This document shows positions 49,718 to 59,685 of a stretch of 64,000 nt of DNA, piece after piece. The position numbers and the translations under genes were made by a program. Below the pieces are notes generated by a model. It had not been told where the DNA came from and did not search any database. It saw nothing but the letters and a program-made list of their open reading frames with translations. Source of the DNA: Lineus longissimus (taxonomy: Eukaryota > Nemertea > Pilidiophora > Heteronemertea > Lineidae); assembly GCF_910592395.1 (NCBI RefSeq), contig NC_088313.1:8372501-8436500 (forward strand), written 5' to 3'. Numbering within the stretch: the first letter of the stretch is position 1; each line of letters starts with the position of its first letter.

Positions 49718-50980
49718 GAAATAAAAGTGTTTTTTCATATTACAAATACGTCGTATATGAGTTATTCTTTCTTCATGTGCATGTCAAAATATCCACCCTT
49801 CCATCAGGAAAAGGGTGGCGCAAGAGAGTTGTCCTGTCCTCCTCTTCCCGCGCTATACGAACCCGACTACCATGCGAGACGAAGAGGACATGTACAGACC
49901 TCGTTGCTTTGGAGCTAAACGGACATTGAGGAGACGGCACCCCTAAAATGTGGCGACGAGTCGAGGCAATTCGCGTCATAATTTTAGCTAGGATGAGCAG
50001 TCTCTATGCAGAGTCAATGACAAGAATTGCCTAGACACTGATAACATCCCAGTTATAGCAACAGAATGCTTCAGTAGGCTATTTGCCCCGAACAGACTTT
50101 CCCGATGGTGGATCGGAGAGTTGTCCTGTCCTGCTCTTCCCGCGCTATACGAACCCGGCCACCATGCGAGACGAAGCTAGAGGACATGTACAGACCTCGT
50201 TGCTTTGGAGCTAAACGGACATTGAGGAGACGGGACCCCTAAAATGTGGCGACGAGTCGAGGCAATTCGCGTCATAATTTTAGCTAGGATGAGCAGTCTC
50301 TATGCATAGTCAATGACAAGAATTGCCTAGACACTAATAACATCCCAGTTATAGCAACAGAATGCTTCAGTAGGCTATTTGCCCCGAACAGACTTTCCCG
50401 ATGGTGGATCGGAGAGTTGTCCTGTCCTGCTCTTCCCGCGCTATACGAACCCGGCCACCATGCGAGACGAAGCTAGAGGACATGTACAGACCTCGTTGCT
50501 TTGGAGCTAAACGGACATTGAGGAGACGGGACCCCTAAAATGTGGCGACGAGTCGAGGCAATTCGCGTCATAATTTTAGCTAGGATGAGCAGTCTCTATG
50601 CATAGTCAATGACAATGATTTCCTAGACACTGATAACATCCCAGTTATAGCAACAGAATGCTTCAGTAGGCTACTTGCCCCGAACAGATTTCCCCGATGG
50701 TGCAGACCCTAATTGATCCACGTTCTTCGCTCCGCTCGGCTTTTGACAGCAGCCCGTAAAACCTCAGGAGCAGCGCGAATAAGAGTGCACATTAATCTGT
50801 GCTCGTTGCGGCATCGGGCTGCTTGTACTCTGCTACGCGACGAATGCACTCCCGTGGACAGCGCAGACGGATAGCGCCGAATTTTTGAGCGCTTACACGA
50901 AGCGCGGAAAAAATTCTTCAAGCACAATATCACGGGAGGGCATTTGTCGCGGGCGTCAATGATGCACCTTTTAACGCCCC
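49718..50980. repeat. Polinton A right terminal inverted repeat with tandem expansion
   Basis: Inverse of 5866-5333 and then 2793-2655. It is 590 bases longer than the left one because a unit of about 294 bases is present three times (49825-50116, 50117-50412, 50413 to about 50702) instead of once. Units carry GAGAGTTGTCCTGTCC starts. Open frames here are by-products of the repeat. Confidence 0.92.
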
Positions 50981-50982
50981 GG

Positions 50983-51172
50983 TGTAAAAGAAATGCAAGT
51001 CCGCCCGGAACCAAGGTCCTACGGACCTTGGTTCCCAAGAAATGGGGGCCCTACGGGCCCCCATTCCTTGGGAACGGTTGTCCTAACCGGACTTCCCTTC
51101 CTGGGCTACGATTCCTATATATATAAAAGGAAGGTAGGACTTTGATTACTGGGGGACTTAGATTTCTTTTAC
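50983..51172. mobile_element. Small palindrome-bearing MITE-like block
   Basis: TGTAAAAGAAAT at 50983 recurs inverted at the end (ATTTCTTTTACA to 51172), with AAGTCC/GGACTT next to each. Inside are two near-perfect palindromes: CCAAGGTCCTACGGACCTTGG at about 51013-51033, and GGGGGCCC TAC GGGCCCCC at about 51045-51063. It sits 2 bases beyond the Polinton A right end, and no clear target duplication was found. Confidence 0.55.
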
Positions 51173-51299
51173 AACAGTGACAGAAATTGAGGTCCCCGTA
51201 ACCAATGTCCGTACCCACTTAAATTACATACGCATGTACTACGGTATATAATAGAACATGCGTTCAAATATTTAAAGTTTTGGGATGTTTGCTAGCCAA

Positions 51300-51372
51300 T
51301 CCCCCATAGTGTAGTGGTCATGGTCCCTGCCTAGTAAGCAGAAACCGCTGGTTCGAGTCCCGCTCGGTCTAT
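51300..51372 (+). tRNA. tRNA-like sequence, probably a pseudogene or SINE head
   Basis: TAGTGTAGTGGTCA resembles an internal A box, and GGTTCGAGTCC is an exact B box. Between them is an anticodon-loop-like CTAGTAA, giving AGT (threonine) with a CTGC/GCAG stem. A T7 run at 51374 follows, a polymerase III stop. The acceptor and D stems do not pair well and the T stem has a mismatch, so a tRNA-derived pseudogene or SINE head is more likely than a working tRNA. Confidence 0.45.
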
Positions 51373-51517
51373 TCTTTTTTTGTTTATTTCTCTTCATTAC
51401 ATCTTGCATTATCGATTACAATCATTCGAGTGACTCAACATTCAATCATGATCATCAGTGTAGCCTAGGCCTATAAAACGCAAGTGGAAACTTGTATTGG
51501 CCTTCATTCCTGCCGAG

Positions 51518-54500
51518 ATGTCACCCGAAAGAACACCTCATGACCCGCACATTATTTTTCGCTATTTACGGGACCATGCCTATCCAGCTCGTTGCAGTCT
51601 TTCGAGGAAGCGGTCCATCCGCCGAGCAGCAAAGAACAATTTTAAGGTAAGTTTGGACTTGGATTCCTAGGAAAGCAGATCTGAGGACTTAGATTTCAAG
51701 GAAAGCTGGTCTGGGGGACTTGGATTCCGAGGAAAGCAGGTCTTGGGGACTTGGATTCCGAGGAAAGCTGGTCTGGGGGACTTGGATTCCTAGGAAAGCA
51801 GGTCTTGGGACTTGGATTCCTAGAAAAGAAGGTCCGGGGGAGTTAGATTCCTAGGAAAGGAGGTCTTGGGGACTTTTTTTCCTAGGAAAATAGGTCCGGA
51901 TGACTGGAGGAAGCTTATTTTTGAGAAGGCTATTGATTCACTGCGTAGGATTTTGGTTATGATGTTTCAAATTCAATCAATATATATACCCCATGCCATA
52001 GCATAGGCCTTTTCCTCTCCAGCGCGAAATCTAATGGTACACTTTTCGACAAATATGTGCAACAAATTCGGTGTTGCTGATCTAGATTTCAATACATTTA
52101 ATGCGTGTACGCACGACTACAGTGTTCATCCCAAACAGGCAATTTTGTTGCAAGCAAAAAAATTTCAAATTTCTAAAAAAAACTAGACTGGGAAGCAACA
52201 ACCATGAATGCTTTCACTGTTAACACCAGCATACGTCTTTTTACAGCTTGAACGCGGTGAACTCATGTATCGGCGACTGAAAAAGACGATAAACGACGTC
52301 CCAGGCACTTACGATGATGCTGACCAAGATGGGGAATTACACGAAAGTCCTTGGCGCAAGGTCCTTATGACGCCAAAACAGATCGATGACGCGCTTGCGA
52401 ATCTCCATTCGTCGGCCTTAGGTAAGCGATGGATGGCTAATTTATGCGTAGTGTTTACTGATGTGCTTACTGTTCTAAGGATACACTTGAACACTTATAT
52501 CAAATAAGCGAATTTTAATTTGAAGGCAACTTTGGTGAAATGATCGTGGTACCGAAAATCTTTCCTCTTTTCAACTACCATTCCAACATTTCAGGTGGGC
52601 ATTTAGGAAGGGATAAAACCTTGGACAAAGTTGAAAAGCGCTATTGGTGGCAAAACCTTGTAGCCGACGTTAATGCCTTTCTGAAGAAATGCCCAAGATG
52701 CCAGCTGGTAAACCGCAATATGAATATGGTCGCCCCGCCTCTTCACCCGATCCCTGTCGCTAAAGCGCAATGCTATAGAACGGTGAGTTTACACTCTTCA
52801 TTGTTTATAACTAACTGCAGTATGCTCATATAAATAGCGATAGCATCTTGCATTTGAATACAATGTAATATTTCGTAATGCAGTGGTGTCCTACTGGGCA
52901 AGACGCTACAATTGATTATCTGCGTTCTAACTCTACTTTCGTTTTGTCCCCTTTTTGTGATTTCAGATTGGTATCGATCTTATCGGGCCTCTAGAAGAGT
53001 CAAGGATTGGCAATAAATACATATGCACGACGACCTGTTACTTCTCCAAGTGGGCCCAGGCGAACCCACTACCGTCAAAACATGCAGAAGGTGTTGCGAA
53101 GGTGCTTTTCAAGTCATTCTTGTGGTAAGTTTTATAGACTAAATTTGAACAATGAATAGAGAATGAAATCAGACAAATAAATAATTTTCCTTTCTCCTTG
53201 ATCATGTTGATAGGACATAGGCATAAGACATTACTATAACTTAAGACATAGGCGATAGTCAAATTAGCGCTACTTTGGCAGCTACATGTAAGTATAACCC
53301 ATCATGCCTTACTCAGGGACAGGACTGTTCATCAATAGACATACGCACAAAAAAACATAATTCCGTATTCGTATTCTTTATTTCAGTTTTGGTTTCGCAA
53401 GGGTTTTGATCTCCGATCAAGGGCGGGAATTCAACAACGAGATTGTGAAGGGCATAGTGACTGCTTTAGAAATGTCGCACCACCGAACCACGGCTTACCA
53501 CCCTCAGTCGAATGGATTAACTGGTAAGTAAAGGACTTGAGCAGGTTAACTTGTTAGCGCTATATAAATGCAGACAATACATTACAAGGCCACATATTCT
53601 AATTCTGTTTTATACGTAAATTAATTTCGCTTCATTTGTTGTATTTTTTTCTCCAGAACGTTTAAATCAGACATTGGAAGCAATGCTACTAAAGATGGAG
53701 CCAGGTGATGACTGGGAGAACCAATTGCCTCAAGTCGTGTTCGCGTACAACACCTCAAAGCACGCCTCAATGGGATTTTCTCCCTTTTTCCTCATGTATG
53801 GCAGGTAATTATTGGTCTTCTGTTGTCTAAAAGGAAAGGAAAATTGACCCAAACTTTTGACACCAAAAAAGTCTTAAATTCAGCTTAGATTGATAATAAG
53901 TAAGTGATTCGTTCTGACATGTACTTACCAGTTTCCAAGTACTAACTGGTTATCAATATTGTTTTAAGCGCTGCGTGTGTAGCGAAAAGTGGTTACAATA
54001 TCCTTGAATAACTCTTATTATGTGTCGCGCAAGTTCAATCATTATTCATTTTAGGGAACCCATTCTTCCTGAAGATGTGGATGAACCTGAGGGAAACGCC
54101 GAAGCAGACGAACCCCGCCCAAGTGGGAGTGAACAACATGCAGAGGTCAATAAGAGAGTTACTAGAATGCGAGAGTCTATAGGGCAGAAAGTGCTTAAAA
54201 ACATCAAGAAGGCCCAGGGGCGACAAGAAACGCATTACAACAAGAGGAGGATCTCTCAAAACGTGAGTGTTAGACAAAACGTATTCATGTATTATTCATG
54301 AAAATGTTGCTTCATTTGACCATGCGAAGATGACGTCACTGATCTGAAGAAGGGAAATGTTGCAAAGAAGCTATTGTCTAAGGCAAGTGGCACCTTACAT
54401 GTATTGCAAACTTCTGTTCTCAAACTTCATATTTCTTTTTGTTGCAGGATATCCCCGTTGGAACTAAGGTCCTGAAGAAAAATTTGGTACGATCGGATCG

Positions 54501-54672
54501 AAAAGGGGGAAAATCTGCGTTACCTTGGCTGGGCCCGTATGTCATAAGGAGCAAGACCAAGAGCGGGGGATACTTGTTAACGAACGAGGATGGTATCCAC
54601 TTGAAATCCTCAATAAACGGGGCGAACTTAAAGATAAGGCATGAGGGGCCGTCTGAGAATGAAAAGAAATAA
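51518..54672 (+). CDS. Eight-exon integrase-like gene (Ginger/GIN1 type), 455 aa
   Basis: Exons: 51518-51646, 52247-52421, 52595-52782, 52967-53124, 53387-53523, 53657-53804, 54055-54262, 54448-54672; every intron has GT...AG ends and all phases agree, giving 1368 coding bases without a stop. The product has an H2C2 zinc-binding region (GGHLGRDKTL...KKCPRCQ), the DDE integrase core with D in IGIDLIGP, D in LISDQGREF, and E in TERLNQTL (glutamate codon split by intron 5), and a GPY/F-like ending with PWLGPYVI. Spliced integrases of this type are either Ginger1 DNA transposons or host genes derived from gypsy integrase such as GIN1. No long terminal repeats, gag or reverse transcriptase are nearby. 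The ORF integrity in a decayed neighbourhood suggests constraint or recent activity. The true start could lie in an upstream exon. Confidence 0.8.
51652..51905. repeat. Minisatellite in intron 1 of the integrase gene
   Basis: About eight imperfect units of roughly 33 bases (GGACTTGGATTCC with CTAGGAAAGCAGGTCT) begin 6 bases after the splice donor at 51647. GG runs and CTAGGAAA recur in every unit. Confidence 0.9.
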
Positions 54673-55379
54673 ACTACGTTCCAGTATTTGCTAAAATGAA
54701 ACAAGCAGATAGTCAATGCTTTTGCTGATAGCAATTGCTTTTAGTAAAAGCATTTACTTAGGTTGTTATGCACACAGACCGAAGTAATTGCTTCAATTTT
54801 TGAAGTAAAAAGCATTTACTTTTTTTATGCATACGGCCCATTATCTTGCATACCACTGATGTTAAGCTAATTGGTATGTAGTTCCCGCTCCTGAACTTGT
54901 CTCCTTTTTTGTGTATGGCTGTTATTTCAGCTAGTTTCCAGTCGGCCGGCAGTATACCTTATCTTAGCGACTTGTTGAATATGATACACAGAGGGCTTGC
55001 TAATTCATTGCTTAGCTCCTTAAGACCCTAAGGATGTTATTCTGGGGAGGGTTCTATGTGACCTGGATCCTTCGATCCCTGTGGATGATGTACACTGTAC
55101 ATCAATTCAATATACATAGTGTATCGGGGGAAAAGTAGCCCTTCGAATAGAGTCCCTGTCTTTTACAAGGTCCATTCACAAATGCCTGTGAAACAAACCT
55201 ATTAAAGGCAACTGTCACATAGAAATGAACGATTCATTTTTCACGTCTCACGCGTGAGGCCATACGTGTCACACATGAGGCCTCACGCGTCACGATTCAT
55301 CCATCATTTTTTAGGGGATGTCACATACGGTTCACTTTGAACTCGTTCATTTGTCACTTGGCGTTTCCCGCGGACGGAA
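54673..55379. other. Spacer between the integrase gene and Harbinger, with a LINE fragment
   Basis: The sequence is non-coding on the plus strand. The minus strand at 54841-55070 holds a reverse transcriptase fragment (separate entry). At 55235-55290 there is a CACGCGTGAGGCC repeat-like patch (inverted GTCTCACGCGTGAGGCC and variants) just before the Harbinger region. Confidence 0.5.
54841..55070 (-). pseudogene. Non-LTR (LINE) reverse transcriptase fragment
   Basis: The minus strand reads VLKELSNELASPLCIIFNKS then GILPADWKLAEITAIHKKGD then ISLTSVVCKIM, with one internal stop between. These blocks are the typical start of a LINE reverse transcriptase domain (FNKSL...LPxDWK...KKGDK...NYRPISLTSV). 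It is a short dead fragment; the family (RTE, Jockey or CR1) cannot be resolved. Confidence 0.75.
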
Positions 55380-57263
55380 ATGGACTCCTCCAAGGACGAA
55401 TTGTTGGCCATGTTACTGTTAATGCAGAACGGCCGCAAAAGAAAGCGAAGGCAACACCGTACCGTATGGTGTGGGGAACATTTCCTGGTCCGAAACACCA
55501 GGGGGGAGTTCCACAGAACCTACAAACATCTCGTCACCCATCCGGATGAGGAACTCTTCTTTAATTACATGCGAATGTCTTATCAAACCTTCGATGAGTT
55601 GAAGAGACTCGTACTGCCGCATCTCGAACCTATCGGTTGTAACTGGAGAACACCAATTACGGGGGAGGAGAAGCTAGTTGTTACACTCAGGTAAGTAAAA
55701 ACACATTTGAATTTTAAAATGGCAGGGAGTTGTTTATTTACAGCAATTACATATTGTGGTAACTGCGAGACGGAGATGAGCCACGAGCATGGCCAGAGAA
55801 ATTGCTGTCAACATTATCTATTCCAAAAGACGACATTCGATGAAATGCCCCTGGTGGACATGATGATGCGCTACTGTAATTGGACGACTAAGATGATGGT
55901 GTAGTGGGTCGATTCATATTATCAAGTTGACATTTTGCTGTCTGGGTTTGCTTCTTTAATGCTTGTAGGACGTCAATTTGAAAGTCCAAGAATTGATCAG
56001 CTTGAAGGTAATCGACCTTCGGCATGAGCGACTTGAAGAACTTCAGCCTAGGGGATTCCTTGCTTTCATCCATTCGTTGTTGCATTGCCCTCATCAATCC
56101 CACGTGGCCGTCATCATCTGCTGCGCTTCAAGTAGTTTTTCTCTTTTTGTAACTTGTCGTTTTAGGGTGTTTAGGTTCCTTGCCGCTAGTGCGCGTTTCC
56201 TGTGGCTGTTCAGTTAGCTGGGTACCGGCATCATCGGTGTCGTCATGATCATTGACGTTGTCAATGCCAGCCGCATGCATAGCTTCCGTTATAATGGAGT
56301 GTTCCTCGATGTCGGATGCTTCTTGTTCATTGTCCGAATCTTGGCTCAGATTGGTTGTCGTCGGTCTTTTGCTTTTCGTAGATATGACAAAACTCATAAC
56401 CTTTTCGAATTTCCACGGCTTATCATCAGCTGAGATACCGCTACCAGACTTCTTAGTTCTCTTCCGATTCAGTGCGTTGCACAGCCCCCTTGAAAGTTGA
56501 GCCCATGTTTCTTTGGCCGTGACACCTGAAAAAGTATTCATTTAATCAAATAATTTAGTTAATCAATATCTTGTATTTCTTTGCAGGCATCTTGCTAGTG
56601 GTGGGTCATTTGCTTCCATGGCTGTCCCGTTCCATCGTCGACATAGGGCAGTACGGACGGATCAGTGATGCAGGCGTCTACAATGCATCAGCGATGTCCC
56701 GCCTATTGCAGGACAATGGTTTGAATATACCCGAGGACAGGTTGCCTATCAGTACATCTGAGAAAGAAATTCCATATTTGATACTTGGGGATGAAGCATT
56801 TCCTTTGAAAACCTATATGATGCGTCCATATGCAGCAGGCACACTTGACCGAAAAAGACGCATTTACAACTACAGACATTCTAGATGCCGCCGAGCAATT
56901 GAATGTACCTTTGGCATCTTAGCAAAGAAATTCGAAATCTTTCAACTTCCCATCCGATTGCAGCCAGACAAAGCTGTAACTCTGACCAAAGCTGCCATTG
57001 CTCTCCACAATTTCATTAGAAGGAGAGATGGTCATATGATTGATCGGAAATCCGATGTCAAGTATGAGAAATCTCGACAAAATGAAGATGCCGGGCAAGC
57101 AATGTTTCGGCTTGCACGCCAGCCTCGTGGTAGGACAGATGATGACGCCACCGCCCTCCGGAACACAATCTGCGACTTCTTCAGTCACCCAGATGGAAGC
57201 GTTGAATGGCAAGATCAGCATGTCTTCCGGAATGTGGTTACGGGTGATGAAAATTATGACTAA
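55380..57263 (+). pseudogene. Harbinger (PIF) transposase with internal deletion
   Basis: Exon 1 (ATG 55380 to 55690) ends TLR at a GTAAGT donor. Exon 2 starts after TTTGCAG at 56587 and continues in phase with HLASGGSFASMAVPF, the usual (R)xLATGxSF block. The register then breaks near 56640 and the frame jumps to SIVDIGQYGRISDAGVYN, so about 120 residues including the GAIDGKH-type first catalytic aspartate are gone. The second aspartate (SDAGV) and the glutamate (IECTFGIL) remain. Stop at 57263. It is therefore inactive. The intron contains exon 2 of the opposite-strand MADF gene. Confidence 0.82.
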
Positions 57264-57423
57264 ATTGCTACCCCTACCTTTTTTTATAAGGTGGAAGCTT
57301 CTTGTCTATGTCTTCCCATGCTTGAGCACGCTGGTCCCGATTTTTATAGTCCGCCTCAGTTGGGTCACACAAAAATGGTCTTTGCTGGACCAGCTCGCAT
57401 AAAGAGTGCTTGTAGTCATCCAT
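55888..57423 (-). pseudogene. Harbinger accessory MADF/Myb-like protein, antisense
   Basis: Exon 1 starts at ATG 57423 with MDDYKHSLCELVQQRPFLCD then EADYKNRDQRAQAWEDI, a MADF/Myb-like DNA-binding domain, ending at AG|GTAGGG (57278). Exon 2 runs from 56525 downward with GVTAKETWAQLSRGLCNALN, an acidic/serine-rich region and a basic tail; a further frame reaches 55888. The two exon phases differ by one base, so an indel (perhaps in the A7 run at the donor) has occurred. Harbinger elements use such a protein together with the transposase. Its exons alternate with those of the transposase on the other strand. Confidence 0.65.
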
Positions 57424-58481
57424 TCTGAAAAAAGACAGAAAATAGAGGTGACCATTTGCTAGTCTTTTTTTTTAGTCATTTCCATGTTCCCACAAGTGGA
57501 ATGGAATTGTTGTGTCTGCAGGTGTTTGGGCAAAAAAGGATTTCTCTGAATCCTTGCCAAAAATGGCAGCTTCTATTTTCGAGACTACAACACTTCAAAC
57601 AATTCCCTGTTCCAAGTGAATCCTCAATAAATTTCTTTCAACATCAGCCCATATCAATTAATGAAAGAACAGAAACATTTGCAGATGTGTTACATTGCTA
57701 TAATAAACCAGGGCCGTATTTAGCTCGGAGAGGGCACAAGGTCATCTGGGGGGGGGGGGGGGGGGGGTGGCGGGCAAATACTAAATTTCTCCATATTTTT
57801 CCCAATTCTACACGAAAATCACCATTGTTTGAAATTCAGTACACCTGCTGACATGCAGTAAAATCGTGGAAAGGTGTGAGGTTTGCTTTCAACTGTGGGC
57901 TATCGTAAACAGTAAAAAAAGGTCTGAAACCATCGGATAAAAACGTATCCTAAGTCGATGTTATTTTAAGGGCGCATCCTTCATGCTTGGTTTAAGGGTT
58001 GAGAAAGGAAGAATATTCCTCGCTTCCACAACCCCCTCCATGCAACACTGGCATGGAGATCTAAATTTCCACCAAACCTCAACACTCTCCAATTCCTCAA
58101 TGGTAAGCCCAGTATTGCCCCGCTTGCTCTTGACCATATATCCGTCCGTTCCTGCCAGCCCTACCAGATATCACTATCCTCGCAAGGCCTATTTCAACCC
58201 CATAACTGATCCGGACCCTGCAGGAAGGACTAGATATATCCAAAACTGCGGGTCAAAACTGGGCTTACCAACCCAATCCTTTCAAGTCAAATGAATGCAA
58301 GACGTCATGCTCAATCTAACTACAGATAACCAAGAAACTCAAAATTAAAGAATACACATAGAAATTTATTTTCCAATACTTTTACAGAAATACCGGCTCA
58401 GAACACCTAGTCCACTGACCTGACAGTGACCCGGCCACATGTCACCGTTGCTGCAGCCCCATTACCCCGAGGTTTCACCCA
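57424..58481. other. Spacer with long poly-G run
   Basis: No gene was identified. A run of about 20 G residues at 57748-57767 is likely length-variable and prone to assembly error. The remaining sequence is AT-rich on the left and C-rich near 58100-58260. Confidence 0.5.
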
Positions 58482-59369
58482 TTAAAACGCTTTTTTCAAA
58501 GTGGAGAGCTCCACATATCCATCACCCGCCATTCTAGCCTCGCCCCTCGCCATATTGTGGACCAAAGCCGTGGCTTGGTCTAGCTGACTACTCCTAGTGT
58601 AATGTTTAACAGAGTGATCTGAGAACCAGCCCACGTGTGTGCCTACGACTGCTTTTCCACCCTGCTCTGCGGGCATAGACCTATAAAGCGAAATAGCGCA
58701 ACCCGCCCGAATACTATGTGGTGTCTCTCCTTCATATATTTCTAAAACACTCAGGTAATGCTTCAACCGATCGTATGTTGCAGAGTAAGAAAACGGAATG
58801 TTATCAACCGACCCGTCCGTGGCAATAGGGCGAAAAAGGTAACCACAGGACAAATCCAGACCCATGGACCTGGCCACCTTCATGTACCTTTCTACACATC
58901 TAACCGGGCAAATCATTTCATCGTGAAATTTGAAAAGAGAGAAGACATTCGGCCGATCTACACGAAAAGCTTTCCCCCAAGTGTGCTTTATCATCAGCCC
59001 CTCTCCGTCTGGCAGCTGCCTAATCTCCTGTGTCAGCATGATCCCAGCGTCATGCGCCCTGTCCCCACCAAAAAACATAAACTTTAGCAAGGCCTGATCG
59101 CGTGCCAGAATAAGCAAAGAAATAGCCCGACTTGTTATGGACAACTGCCTATCGATGTACATCGCGATCAATCTCAACTTATTTGCAAATAACGGGATCG
59201 CTTGCTTGGGAGCTGTTCTAGCTTTACTCTGTTCTTTTCGAATCTGCTCCAAGTAAATGGTCACTTCCTCAGAGTCCACCGGATTACCCACACCCCTACA
59301 TTTGTCCCACGCTTCCTTAACGCCCCTCTTACGAAATAAAAGCTTCAGGTGGGAAACCTTTCCCGCCAC
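58482..59369 (-). CDS. Tyrosine recombinase of the retrotransposon, 295 aa
   Basis: ATG 59369. Tyrosine recombinases join DNA circles into the genome through a phosphotyrosine. The catalytic set is readable: R in GGDRAHDAG, H-x-x-R in PHSIRAG, H in THVGWFSDH and the nucleophile Y in VKHYTRSS. The frame is intact to 58482. It is the 3'-terminal gene of the element. Confidence 0.82.
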   Translation of the reverse strand: MAGKVSHLKLLFRKRGVKEAWDKCRGVGNPVDSEEVTIYLEQIRKEQSKARTAPKQAIPLFANKLRLIAMYIDRQLSITSRAISLLILARDQALLKFMFFGGDRAHDAGIMLTQEIRQLPDGEGLMIKHTWGKAFRVDRPNVFSLFKFHDEMICPVRCVERYMKVARSMGLDLSCGYLFRPIATDGSVDNIPFSYSATYDRLKHYLSVLEIYEGETPHSIRAGCAISLYRSMPAEQGGKAVVGTHVGWFSDHSVKHYTRSSQLDQATALVHNMARGEARMAGDGYVELSTLKKAF

Positions 59370-59685
59370 CGTCCCAAACGCTAGCCGCCTTGGGCAAGAA
59401 CAAACTGGGTTTCTATCTGCAATGCATGGCCACAGAGAGACGTGTACTGGGGTTTTCCCCTGATTATCCTTCGAGGCTAGATATAAACAAATGTCACCTG
59501 GCAGACACGAGGTCAGCGACCTTCCCAGGCACGATAAGAACTTCTCCAGATCGACCTCAATTGCTGACTTCCTTTTCTGATATTATGAGGCCAAATGGTC
59601 TGCTTGCAATGACTGCACTCTAGATTGTAGGCCGACTAAGTCAATTGAGGCTGCCGTCTGGAAGACATAAATACGATGCCCAATA

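Larger units (their letters stand above)
2655..50980. mobile_element. Polinton A (Maverick/adintovirus-like), interrupted by three insertions
   Basis: The element is bounded by long inverted repeats (2655-2793 plus 5333-5866, against 49718-50980) and contains the Polinton gene set: protein-primed DNA polymerase B, retroviral-type integrase with chromodomain, FtsK/A32-type packaging ATPase, adenain-like protease, double-jelly-roll capsid protein and penton-like protein. Removing three insertions (2794-5328, 22995-42170, 46416-48641) with their target duplications leaves about 24.4 kb, normal for a Polinton. dUTPase and deoxynucleoside kinase genes are additional cargo. Most large genes carry frameshifts or stops. 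A 6-bp target duplication at the outer ends was not found, because both edges are disturbed. Confidence 0.9.

Noticed and set aside
2655-50980. A 6-bp target duplication for Polinton A
   Set aside because: Flanks of the shared terminal repeat (before 2655 and after 50980) were compared and show no common hexamer; the outer ends are disturbed by a fold-back and a MITE-like block.
51300-51372. Functional tRNA-Thr gene
   Set aside because: B box and anticodon loop are good, but acceptor and D stems do not pair; a pseudogene or SINE head fits better.
51518-54672. Ordinary Ty3/gypsy retrotransposon remnant
   Set aside because: Only the integrase is present, it has seven well-formed introns in phase, and there is no gag, protease, reverse transcriptase or LTR.
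57983-58294. 103-codon plus-strand frame
   Set aside because: No start context, low-complexity proline/serine content and no recognised motif; likely chance in C-rich sequence.
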